From assembly GCA_009908745.1 (NCBI GenBank), contig JAAAOU010000096.1:1-37884 (forward strand): DNA of 37,884 nt, written 5' to 3'. Each line of letters opens with the position of its first letter. Within the stretch, counting starts at the first letter, position 1. Source of the stretch: Bacteroidota bacterium (lineage in GTDB: Bacteria; Bacteroidota; Bacteroidia; Chitinophagales; Saprospiraceae). The notes beneath the pieces are model-generated. The model saw only the letters and a list, made by a program, of their open reading frames with translations, searched no databases and was not told the DNA's origin. Positions 24,796-31,901 of the stretch are shown here, piece by piece. A program made the position numbers and the translations under genes.

Positions 24796-25350
24796 CCTAT
24801 GCGGGTTGTCTTTGAGAAAGCTGCCCCAGTCGTTATAGCGCTTTTGCCCCTTTAGTACGCTGCCAGATTGGTAGAAATGGCACACGGCAGTAGCAAGTGC
24901 GTCGGTGGCATCCAAGTAGTAGTCGTCAATATTGAATTGCAGGATGCTGCCGAGCATAGCCGATACCTGCTCTTTACTAGCGTTGCCTTTGCCCGTTACG
25001 GATTGCTTGATCTTCCGGGGGGCGTATTCGGTAATGTTTACCCCCTTGGTCATTGCGGCGGCGATAGCTACCCCCTGCGCCCGGCCCAGTTTGAGCATCG
25101 ACTGCGGGTTTTTGGCATAAAACGGGGCTTCAATGGCCATTTCTCTAGGCTCGTAAGTGGTGATGATGCTTTGGAGGCGTTCAAAAATGTGTTGCAACTT
25201 CTCTTGGTGCGTTTCAAACTTACCGGGGTAGATCACGCCCATATCGCATAGGGCCATTTTCTTCCCTTGGATATCGAGCAGTGCATACCCTAGCACATTG
25301 GTGCCGGGATCAATGCCCAGTAAACGGTAGCGGGATACTTGTTTCTTCAC
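24787..25350 (-). CDS. ruvC: Holliday junction resolvase RuvC
   Basis: RuvC cuts four-way DNA junctions in recombination repair together with RuvAB. At 187 residues it is of normal length. The RNase H-like catalytic acids are in place: D14 in LLGIDPGTNVLGYA, E74 in MAIEAPFYAKNPQSMLKLGR, D147 and D150 in YYLDATDALATAVCH. The start is GTG at 25350 (MKKQVSRYRLLGIDPG); no better ATG precedes the conserved strand. It stands alone on this strand, divergent from the membrane-protein gene at 25452 and convergent with the HIT gene. Confidence 0.96.
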   Translation of the reverse strand: MKKQVSRYRLLGIDPGTNVLGYALLDIQGKKMALCDMGVIYPGKFETHQEKLQHIFERLQSIITTYEPREMAIEAPFYAKNPQSMLKLGRAQGVAIAAAMTKGVNITEYAPRKIKQSVTGKGNASKEQVSAMLGSILQFNIDDYYLDATDALATAVCHFYQSGSVLKGQKRYNDWGSFLKDNPHRKK

Positions 25351-25421
25351 GTTGCGGCTTATCTTTACAAAAATCTACCGCCAAGGTAGTGATTATTTAA
25401 GCCGAAAACAATTGCTTTGAA

Positions 25422-25429
25422 TACTTTTG
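25422..25429 (+). promoter_or_regulatory. Candidate -7 promoter box before the membrane-protein gene
   Basis: TACTTTTG matches TAnnTTTG and sits 23 bases before the ATG at 25452. The expected -33 position holds TTTAAG rather than TTTG, so only half of the promoter is convincing. Confidence 0.45.
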
Positions 25430-25451
25430 TTAACCCTCGTAAGCGCTCTTG

Positions 25452-26537
25452 ATGCCCTTGAGCACCTACATATCCTGGCGCCGTGCTGTTAACGGCGGCG
25501 CAAAGCTGCTGATCATTGGTTTGTTAGGGTGGGCCCTGTATAGCGAACTGCAGGGCGAGGTAGATATACCGACCCTACAGCGTCTGTTCGGGCGTTCTTG
25601 GCAGGGGCACCGAGGACATTTCCTGATATTGGCTATAGTGTTGATGCCGCTGAATTGGGCAATGGAAGTAGAGAAGTGGCGGGTCTTCCTGAGCCCGTTT
25701 TGGCGGGCACCCAAGAGGCTGGCTTGGAAGGCGGTGTTTGCGGGTGTGGCACTGTCGTTGTTCACGCCCAACCGTATTGGCGAGTACGGGGGGCGCGTGC
25801 TGGCCGTGCCGGCGCGGTACAACTGGGCGGCGGTGCTCGCTACGGCAGCGGGTAGCTTGGCGCAGCTGATTGCCTTGTTGGGCGGCGGCTTGGCGGGCGT
25901 GTTTTTCTACCTGAAGCAGCGGCAGCTGTTGCCGGAACTGTGGGGAAGTATGGGGTGGGCGGTGCTGCTTTGCACACTGCTGGTGTTAGCGTTGTTTTTG
26001 TATTTGCCCCGGCTTGTTGTCGTACTGCGGCGGTTGCCTTTGCCGCAAAAGTGGTGGGCGCCAATCGCGCAATTGAAGCATTACCGCCGACGGCAGTTGC
26101 TAAGCGGGCTGGCTTGGGCCGTGTGCCGGTACAGTTTGTATTCCTTTCAGTTTTTCTTGCTGTTGCGTTTTTTCGGCCTGAACTTGCCGGTGGGCGCTGC
26201 TCTAGGAGGAATTGCTACGCTATTTTTGGCACAGCTGTTTTTACCCCTGCCGCCGGTGGCTGCACTGCTGGCCCGCGGGGAGTTGGCCCTGTTGATTTGG
26301 TCGCCTTTTGCGCCGGAGAAGCTGAGCATAGTGGCAGCCACATTCAGTTTGTTTATAATAAATTTGCTCCTGCCCGCGTTACTTGGAGCAGTATTCATCG
26401 TCAAAATAAATGTCTTAAAATCACTAGGTTATGATCAAGAAGCTAAGCGGTACGATTCTGGTCCTGATGCTTCTAATGGCATTTACAGCCCCAGCACCGA
26501 ATCCATGGAAAACAACAACGACTCCACCTCAGCATGA
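25452..26537 (+). CDS. Integral membrane protein, lysylphosphatidylglycerol synthetase transmembrane-region family
   Basis: This is a polytopic inner-membrane protein of 361 residues from the LPG_synthase_TM/flippase-like family (UPF0104 type). The family core LNWAMEVEKWRVFL, AGVALSLFTPNRIGEYGGRVL and TAAGSLAQLIALLGGGLAG is clear, with about seven hydrophobic segments up to ALLGAVFIVKINVL. It lacks the soluble aminoacyl-transferase domain of MprF, so it is likely a lipid-handling membrane protein rather than a synthase; the substrate is unknown. ATG at 25452 is used, although an in-frame TTG precedes it directly. The last 36 codons or so (SLGYDQEAKRYDSG...) lie beyond the final membrane segment and overlap the next gene by 107 bases in another frame. 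Confidence 0.86.
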   Translation: MPLSTYISWRRAVNGGAKLLIIGLLGWALYSELQGEVDIPTLQRLFGRSWQGHRGHFLILAIVLMPLNWAMEVEKWRVFLSPFWRAPKRLAWKAVFAGVALSLFTPNRIGEYGGRVLAVPARYNWAAVLATAAGSLAQLIALLGGGLAGVFFYLKQRQLLPELWGSMGWAVLLCTLLVLALFLYLPRLVVVLRRLPLPQKWWAPIAQLKHYRRRQLLSGLAWAVCRYSLYSFQFFLLLRFFGLNLPVGAALGGIATLFLAQLFLPLPPVAALLARGELALLIWSPFAPEKLSIVAATFSLFIINLLLPALLGAVFIVKINVLKSLGYDQEAKRYDSGPDASNGIYSPSTESMENNNDSTSA

Positions 26538-27294
26538 GGTAGAGATGTCCCCCTGTTCTATTCAAAACAAAGCGTTCCGCCACGGCGAGACGATCACATA
26601 CAAGCTCTACTACAACTGGAACTTCGTCTGGCTGTCCGCCGGGGAAGTCACCTTCAAAGTCCAAGAGCTGGACAATACTTACCACCTTTCTGCCTACGGG
26701 GAGACTTACAAATCCTACGAGTGGTTCTACAAAGTGCGCGACCGCTACGACACTTACGTCGATAAGGAAACTTTGCTCCCCAAAACGTCTATTCGCGATA
26801 TCCTGGAGGGCAAGTACACGCTATACGACAAAACGACCTTCGACCAGTCCAAAAACAAAGCCTACTCCCTGCGTGGCAAAACCCGCTCCACTGCTGAGCT
26901 GAAGTCTTACCCCGTAGAAGGCTGCATGCACGATATTCTGTCCATGATCTACTATACCCGCAATATGGACATCACAAAACTGCAACCCGGCACCAAAATC
27001 CCGGTGAAGATATTCATGGACGAAGAAACCTGGCCACTCAAATTGGCTTACCGGGGCATTGAAAAAAACATGAAAGTCAAAGGGCTGGGGCGATTCGATG
27101 CCATTCAGCTGAGCCCGGAGGTGATTGCCGGCGATATTTTTGACGAAGGCACGGAGATGAACATTTGGGTCTCTGCCGATGCTAACCGCGTCCCCCTGCT
27201 TATCGAATCCCCCCTTTCCGTCGGCTCCGTCAAAGCGGTGCTCAAAGACTATGAGGGGCTGCGGTACGAGCTGGATGCGCAATCCGGTAAATAA
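26431..27294 (+). CDS. DUF3108 domain-containing exported protein
   Basis: This 287-residue protein has a signal peptide (about 1-22, GTILVLMLLMAFTAPAP). The DUF3108 core is visible as FRHGETITYKLYYNWNFVWL, AGEVTFKV, YHLSAYGETYKSYEWFYKVRD, DKETLLPKTSIRDILEGKY, MHDILSMIYYTRNMDI and the C-terminal VWVSADANRVPLLIESPLSVGSVKAVL-like stretch (NIWVSADANRVPLLIE). The function of the family is not known; it is periplasmic, beta-rich and common in Bacteroidota and Proteobacteria. The signal peptide fixes the start inside the preceding gene (107-base overlap). Its stop overlaps the next start as TAATG, so translation is probably coupled to the DUF4230 gene. Confidence 0.9.
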   Translation: MIKKLSGTILVLMLLMAFTAPAPNPWKTTTTPPQHEVEMSPCSIQNKAFRHGETITYKLYYNWNFVWLSAGEVTFKVQELDNTYHLSAYGETYKSYEWFYKVRDRYDTYVDKETLLPKTSIRDILEGKYTLYDKTTFDQSKNKAYSLRGKTRSTAELKSYPVEGCMHDILSMIYYTRNMDITKLQPGTKIPVKIFMDEETWPLKLAYRGIEKNMKVKGLGRFDAIQLSPEVIAGDIFDEGTEMNIWVSADANRVPLLIESPLSVGSVKAVLKDYEGLRYELDAQSGK

Positions 27295-27941
27295 TGATCA
27301 AGAAATTTTTTGTCCTATTAGGGGTTATCGCCGCATTTGGCCTGGGGATCCTCGTGACGCGCTGGTTTTTCCAAGCACCGCAAACCGACGAGACCATCAC
27401 CAATAGTACAGTCTTGCTGGAAAAAGTCGAGCAGGTATGCAAGCTCGTCACCGTGGAGGGAAACTTCTCGGAATTATACGACGAGACCAATATCCGCAAG
27501 TTTACCATTTATATGCCACTGCCGAGTACTTGGCGCTTCTCTAAGCAGGCCATCATCAAGGTAACAGGCAAGGTGCTGGTCGGTTATGACCTGAAAAACC
27601 TCAAAGTCACTGCGGATAGTACCCGCAAACAGGTCATTCTCTCCAATATCCCCGAGCCCGAGATTTTGTCCATCGACCACAATCTGGAGTACAAAAACCT
27701 CACCGAGAGCTTCTTCAATTCCTTTGAACCCGAGGACTACACGGCCCTAAACGCTAATGCCAAAGCCGTTTTACGCCAAAAAGCGGAGGAAAGCCGCCTG
27801 ATGCAGGAAGCCCGACTGGAAGGCAATCAGCTCATCCGCATCATGCAATTCATCGTGGAATCGGCGGGATGGACCTTGGTGGTAGAGCAGCCGGGCAAGC
27901 CTGCCATAGCCATCGACAGCCTGTTTCAGTTCAAAAACTAG
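27294..27941 (+). CDS. DUF4230 domain-containing membrane-anchored protein
   Basis: This 215-residue protein has an N-terminal membrane anchor (about 5-25, FVLLGVIAAFGLGILVTRWFF). The remainder is an extracytoplasmic domain of the DUF4230 type: LLEKVEQVCKLVTVEGNFSE, a beta region with KQAIIKVTGKVLVGYDLKNL, ILSNIPEPEILSIDHNLEY, then an amphipathic helical stretch (NANAKAVLRQKAEESRLMQE) and VESAGWTLVVE. The function is unknown; the helical tail recalls band-7/SPFH-type arrangements, which is a loose resemblance only. It begins inside the DUF3108 stop codon (TAATG). It probably ends the transcript; 86 bases separate it from the ABC transporter operon. Confidence 0.87.
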   Translation: MIKKFFVLLGVIAAFGLGILVTRWFFQAPQTDETITNSTVLLEKVEQVCKLVTVEGNFSELYDETNIRKFTIYMPLPSTWRFSKQAIIKVTGKVLVGYDLKNLKVTADSTRKQVILSNIPEPEILSIDHNLEYKNLTESFFNSFEPEDYTALNANAKAVLRQKAEESRLMQEARLEGNQLIRIMQFIVESAGWTLVVEQPGKPAIAIDSLFQFKN

Positions 27942-27994
27942 CCGACATTTCCCCCAGCTAGCGCGGTATAAAATAACGGCAAAGGCAACCATAG

Positions 27995-28018
27995 GCCAAG
28001 GAATCGCATTACCTTGGC
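27995..28018 (+). promoter_or_regulatory. Inverted repeat just upstream of the ABC transporter operon
   Basis: GCCAAGG (27995-28001) and CCTTGGC (28012-28018) are perfect inverted repeats with a 10-base spacer that itself contains AAT/ATT. It ends nine bases before the start codon of the binding protein gene, so it could be an operator or an mRNA hairpin limiting initiation. No THI-box/TPP riboswitch signature is seen here. Confidence 0.45.
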
Positions 28019-28027
28019 AGAAAAAGT

Positions 28028-29266
28028 ATGGCTATGTCGAAAAGCATCATTTACAGTCTGATTGGGGCTGTGATTTCAATAGCGCTTGCGGCCTGCGGCA
28101 GTGAAGCGGACGACGCTACATCGCAGCCGGATTTAAAGGATTTAAGCTGGGAAGAAATCGAAGCCCAAGCACAAGGCACCACCCTCACCCACATGATGTG
28201 GACCGGAGACCCGCTCATCAACGATTACATGAACAATTATGTCAAGCCCGCGGTCCAAAAGCGCTACGGCATCGACCTGAATATCGTCAGCGGGCAAGGG
28301 GCAACTATCGTGCAATCTATGATGGCGGAGCTGCAGGCCGGCAAGCAGGAGAGCGAGGTGGATATGATGTGGATCAACGGAGAGACCTTTTACCAGTTGC
28401 GGCAAATCGAAGCGTTGCACGGTCCTTGGACAGATCGCCTTCCCAACGCGCAGTATATCGACTTCGATAACCCCTTCATCGGTGTGGACTTTCAGCAGCC
28501 GGTGGATGGGTACGAGTGCCCTTGGGGCAATGTGCAGATGGCGATCATCTATGACACCCTGCGCACGCCCAATCCCCCGCAGAACCGGTCGGAACTGCTG
28601 GCCTATGCTAAAGCAAACCCCGGCACTTTTACCATTGACACCCGCTTTACCGGTCTGACTTTCCTAAAGGCTTTGCTGATCGACATCGCCGGGGGGCAGG
28701 AGGTGCTAGCCGGCGACTTTGACGAAGCCAAGTACAAGCGTTACGCCCCGCAGCTGTGGGATTACCTGCGTAAGCTCAAGCCTTACCTGTGGAAGGAAGG
28801 GCAGTCCTTTCCGGAAGGCGTGGCGCCTATGCATCAGATGTTTGCCAACGGCGAGCTGCACTTCAGCATGAGCAACAACGACTGCGAAGTCGACAACAAG
28901 GTGATGCAAGGGCTATTCCCGGAAAGTACCCGCGCTTATGTCTGGGAGCTGGGCACTATTCAAAACTCTCATTACTTGGGCATCGCGAAGCATTCTGCCA
29001 ACAAAGCGGCTGCTATGGTCGTCGCCAACTTTATGATTTCCCCTGAGGCGCAATACCGCAAAATGGACCCGGCCGTTTGGGGAGACGGCACCGTGCTGGA
29101 CCTGGACCAACTCCCGGCGGAATGGGCGGAGAAGTTTCGCAACCTGCCCAACCGAAAATACGCTCCCGACCGGCAAGCTATACAGAATCGCGCACTGATG
29201 GAATTAGCGCCCGAGTATATGATCCGCCTGGCCGAAGATTTCCGTAAAGAAATAATAGAGGGTTGA
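28028..29266 (+). CDS. YnjB-like ABC transporter substrate-binding lipoprotein
   Basis: This is an extracytoplasmic solute-binding protein of 412 residues. A lipoprotein signal (SLIGAVISIALAACGS, lipobox Cys about 23) is followed by a two-lobe binding fold. The sequence follows E. coli YnjB (COG4134) in its key stretches: MWTGDPLINDYMNNYVKPAV, YGIDLNIVSGQGATIVQSM, VDMMWINGETFYQLRQIEAL, GPWTDRLPNAQYIDFDNPF, then TRFTGLTFLKALLIDIAGG and NDCEVDNKV. The ligand of YnjB-type proteins has not been settled; thiamine, polyamine and similar solutes are neighbours in the superfamily. An in-frame ATG at 28034 is an alternative start. It heads the operon with two permeases, an ATPase and a radical SAM gene, and overlaps the first permease as TGATG. 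Confidence 0.9.
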   Translation: MAMSKSIIYSLIGAVISIALAACGSEADDATSQPDLKDLSWEEIEAQAQGTTLTHMMWTGDPLINDYMNNYVKPAVQKRYGIDLNIVSGQGATIVQSMMAELQAGKQESEVDMMWINGETFYQLRQIEALHGPWTDRLPNAQYIDFDNPFIGVDFQQPVDGYECPWGNVQMAIIYDTLRTPNPPQNRSELLAYAKANPGTFTIDTRFTGLTFLKALLIDIAGGQEVLAGDFDEAKYKRYAPQLWDYLRKLKPYLWKEGQSFPEGVAPMHQMFANGELHFSMSNNDCEVDNKVMQGLFPESTRAYVWELGTIQNSHYLGIAKHSANKAAAMVVANFMISPEAQYRKMDPAVWGDGTVLDLDQLPAEWAEKFRNLPNRKYAPDRQAIQNRALMELAPEYMIRLAEDFRKEIIEG

Positions 29267-30123
29267 TGCAAGCGAATGGGGCCGCCCAATTTGGCCGTTT
29301 TCTCTTTGTTTTGCTGTCTGCCGTGCCGATAGTAGCCGGCGTGGGCTATGCGCTGCTGTATAGCCTCGGGCTGACGGGGGTGATGGCAGAGGGTATGACA
29401 GGGGCCCACTGGCGGGAAGTGCTCAGGGATGCGGCTTTCTGGCGGACGATCGGCTTTAGCTTGTACGTGGCGCTGGTGAGTATTTTGATCGCCCTGGCAA
29501 TTGCCCTGGCTTTGGTGCTGCGGTCGCCCCGTACTTTTACCAAAGGCAGCCTGTCTTATATGATTTACCTGCCGCTGAGTATCCCGGCTATTGTGATGGC
29601 GTTTTTCATCTTCCAATTGCTGGGCAAAGGCGGCTGGCTTTCAAGGCTGGCGCATCAGCTGGGGATGATCAGCGCGCTGGGCCAATTTCCAGATTGGGTG
29701 AATGACAACTATGGGATAGGCATTATCGTAGCGCATGTGGTCATGGCGGCACCGTTTTTCACCATATTCTTTGCCAATTTGTACGAAAACGAGCGCTTGG
29801 GGGATTATTTGCACTTGGCGACAACGCTCGGGGCAGGGCGGCGGCAGCGCATCTTCCGTGTAGGGGTGCCCATACTGCTGCGCCGGGGGCTGGCCACGGT
29901 CTTTTTGTACTTTATGTTCGTCATGGGCAGTTACGAGATTCCGCTCTTGCTGGGCAGCCAATCGGTGCAGATGGTCTCCATCCGGACGATACAGCGGCTG
30001 CAGCGCTACAACCTCGGTGACATCCCCGAAGCCTATGCCATCAGCGTAGCGTATACGGTCTTGGTCGTGGTCTTGCTGAGTGCTTTGCTATGGTTCAACC
30101 GCCGTCAAATGAGACCGTCATGA
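29266..30123 (+). CDS. ABC transporter permease, first subunit (YnjC N-terminal half-like)
   Basis: This is an inner-membrane permease of about 285 residues with six hydrophobic segments and the binding-protein-dependent permease loop (DYLHLATTLGAGRRQRIFRVGVPILLRRG), the EAA-type contact site for the ATPase. Start ATG 29266 overlaps the preceding TGA by one base. In E. coli the single protein YnjC carries two such domains in one chain; here the two halves are separate genes, this one matching the first. It overlaps the next permease as ATGA, which points to coupled translation and a one-to-one ratio. Confidence 0.9.
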   Translation: MQANGAAQFGRFLFVLLSAVPIVAGVGYALLYSLGLTGVMAEGMTGAHWREVLRDAAFWRTIGFSLYVALVSILIALAIALALVLRSPRTFTKGSLSYMIYLPLSIPAIVMAFFIFQLLGKGGWLSRLAHQLGMISALGQFPDWVNDNYGIGIIVAHVVMAAPFFTIFFANLYENERLGDYLHLATTLGAGRRQRIFRVGVPILLRRGLATVFLYFMFVMGSYEIPLLLGSQSVQMVSIRTIQRLQRYNLGDIPEAYAISVAYTVLVVVLLSALLWFNRRQMRPS

Positions 30124-30875
30124 GCCGAACCGTAAAAGCCATGCTGGTGGGGCTGATCTTGTTCCCCTTCGCCTTTCTGCTGATGCTGTCGGTGGGGCGC
30201 CAATGGCCCTATCCGGCTTTGTTCCCGCAGCAGTGGTCCTTGGCCAATTGGGCGATGGTGTGGGGTGGGAGTGAGGGCCTGAGCAACAGTGTGGCGATTT
30301 CGGTGTTGCTATCTACAAGCGTCGCGGCACTATCCACTGGCACGAGCTTTTGGGTCAGCCGCCACATCGCTTACCACCCCAAGCGGGAGGCTTGGCTGAG
30401 CATGGCCTATTTGCCGTACGTTTTTGCGCCGGTGATTTTGGCGGCCTGCTTGCAGTTCTTTTTCATACTGGCAGGGCTATACGGTACTTTTGGCGGGGTG
30501 TTGGTGGCACAGTTGTTTATCACTTTCCCCTACGGCGTGATCTTTTTCAGCAGTTTCTGGAATGAGCGCCTGCGGAATATGGAGCAACTGGTCAAAACGC
30601 TAGGGGGCAACAGCCGGCAAGCGTACGCCAAGGTGTTGATCCCGGTAGCACGCGGAGCGCTGGCCACTTGCTTTTTTCAGCTTTTTCTCATCTCTTGGTT
30701 CGAGTACGGCCTGACGAACCTTATCGGGGTGGGGAAGGTGCCAACGCTGACTATACGCGTCTTCCAGTATGTGAACGAGGCGAATCTATTCTTGGCGGCC
30801 TTGGCGAGCTGCTTGCTGGTTTTTCCGCCGCTCTTGCTGCTTTGGGTGAATCGGCGGGTGGTTTTTAAGGGTTGA
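30120..30875 (+). CDS. ABC transporter permease, second subunit (YnjC C-terminal half-like)
   Basis: This is an inner-membrane permease of 251 residues with about six hydrophobic segments. Its cytoplasmic EAA-type loop is NMEQLVKTLGGNSRQAYAKVLIPVARGALA. The ATG at 30120 (MSRTVKAMLVGL) is preferred over an in-frame ATG at 30090, because it forms the ATGA overlap with the upstream permease and gives a normal first membrane segment. The stop codon TGA at 30873-30875 is itself the first part of a G-rich tandem repeat, so the true C-terminus may have been trimmed or reset when the repeat arose (VVFKG then stop). Confidence 0.89.
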   Translation: MSRTVKAMLVGLILFPFAFLLMLSVGRQWPYPALFPQQWSLANWAMVWGGSEGLSNSVAISVLLSTSVAALSTGTSFWVSRHIAYHPKREAWLSMAYLPYVFAPVILAACLQFFFILAGLYGTFGGVLVAQLFITFPYGVIFFSSFWNERLRNMEQLVKTLGGNSRQAYAKVLIPVARGALATCFFQLFLISWFEYGLTNLIGVGKVPTLTIRVFQYVNEANLFLAALASCLLVFPPLLLLWVNRRVVFKG

Positions 30876-31095
30876 AAGGTTGGAAGGGTTGTAGGGTTGG
30901 AAGGTTGGAAGGGTTGTAGGGTTGGAAAGTTGGAAGGGTTGTAGGGTTGGAAAGTTGGAAGGGTTGTAGGGTTGGAAAGTTGGAAGGGTTGTAGGGTTGG
31001 AAAGTTGGAAGGGTTGTGAAGGTTGGAAGGTTGAAAGGGTTGAAGGGTTGGAAGGTTGAAGGGTTGGAAGGTTGTAGGGTTGGAAAGTTGGAAGA
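30871..31095. repeat. G-rich 25-bp tandem repeat inside the ABC operon
   Basis: Five 25-base units occupy 30879-31003; each is made of GTTGGAA, GGGTTGTA and GGGTTGGAAA blocks and the copies are almost identical. More irregular copies of the GGTTGGAA and GGGTTGAA blocks continue to 31095. The coding strand has no C in the units, so runs of GG and GGG spaced by 2-5 bases are repeated and could form two-layer G-quadruplexes in DNA or mRNA. The array starts at the stop codon of the second permease. Long reading frames on the opposite strand are repeat artefacts. Confidence 0.9.
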
Positions 31096-31101
31096 CACAT
31101 A

Positions 31102-31148
31102 AGACTTGACAAGTTTTCCGAGTGGATAAGCCCGCCCTTGTCAAGTCT
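31102..31148. repeat. 12-bp perfect inverted repeat at the end of the tandem array
   Basis: AGACTTGACAAG (31102-31113) and CTTGTCAAGTCT (31137-31148) are perfect inverted repeats with a 23-base spacer. They lie between the tandem array and the ATPase gene start (31168). No T-run follows. It could be a hairpin that terminates or stabilises the transcript, or the end of a small mobile repeat. Confidence 0.65.
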
Positions 31149-31167
31149 AATAAAACATAAAAAGCAA

Positions 31168-31896
31168 ATGCTCCAAACCAAGAATATCAGCAAGGTCTTT
31201 CAGGGCGAGCAAGTCTTGGAGGGCCTAAGCTTCCGGATCAACGAGCATGAGATGCTCAGCATACTCGGCCGCTCGGGGAGTGGCAAAACCACCTTGCTGA
31301 AGGTGCTGGCGGGCTTGGAAACTGCCGATAGGGGGCAAGTGATTCTGGAAGGCCAAGACATTACTACTGTCCCTGCTAATCGACGGGGGATAGTTTATCT
31401 ATATCAAGAGGCACTGCTGTTCCCCCACCTCAATGTGTTTGAGAATATCGCCTTCGGCCTGCGGTTGCGCAAGCAGCCTGAGTCGGTGATCAAGGACAAC
31501 GTCTACGCCCTACTCGAGCGGCTGGAACTACCAGAGCAGGCGCAGAAAATGCCCGAGCAGCTTTCCGGCGGGCAGCGGCAGCGGGTGGCTTTCGGCCGGG
31601 CGCTGGTGATTGAGCCGCGGGTGCTGCTGCTGGACGAGCCGTTCGGCGCACTGGATAGCGAGACGCGGACAAATATGCAGGATTTGCTCAAAGGTGTGGC
31701 GAAAGATTACGGGCTGACCGCTATATTCGTCACCCACGACCTCAAAGAAGCCATGCTGATGGGCGATCGTATGGGCATGATGCAAAAGGGTAAACTGAAC
31801 ATTTACGACAAGCAAGCCGATTTTATCGCCGACAAAGCGACTGGGGTATTGGAGGAAGCCCAGTTTTGGATCAACCTCCAGGATTTAAAAAAATAG
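31168..31896 (+). CDS. ABC transporter ATP-binding protein (YnjD-like)
   Basis: This is the ATPase subunit of the importer, 242 residues. Walker A is GRSGSGKTTLL (about 30-40), the Q-loop lies in YLYQEALLFPHLNVFENIAF, the signature is LSGGQRQRVAFGRAL, Walker B is VLLLDEPFGALD, and the H-switch is in IFVTHDLKEAML. The tail is short (KLNIYDKQADFIADKATGVLEEAQFWINLQ), without the C-terminal regulatory domain of MalK/PotA types. ATG at 31168 (MLQTKNISKVFQGEQ) is chosen; upstream in-frame codons lie in the inverted repeat. It is separated from the permease genes by 292 bases of repeats and followed after five bases by the radical SAM gene. Confidence 0.94.
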   Translation: MLQTKNISKVFQGEQVLEGLSFRINEHEMLSILGRSGSGKTTLLKVLAGLETADRGQVILEGQDITTVPANRRGIVYLYQEALLFPHLNVFENIAFGLRLRKQPESVIKDNVYALLERLELPEQAQKMPEQLSGGQRQRVAFGRALVIEPRVLLLDEPFGALDSETRTNMQDLLKGVAKDYGLTAIFVTHDLKEAMLMGDRMGMMQKGKLNIYDKQADFIADKATGVLEEAQFWINLQDLKK

Positions 31897-31901
31897 ACGA
31901 C

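Noticed and set aside
27942-28027. Possible TPP riboswitch before the YnjB-like gene
   Set aside because: Only a 7-bp inverted repeat is present; the conserved THI-box segments are absent, so thiamine cannot be claimed as the substrate.
30879-31003. Possible CRISPR array
   Set aside because: The 25-bp units are directly joined without unique spacers, and no cas gene is present.
30786-31193. Long minus-strand frames with repeated NLPTFQPS-type peptides
   Set aside because: They are translations of the G-rich tandem repeat, open only because the unit lacks stops.
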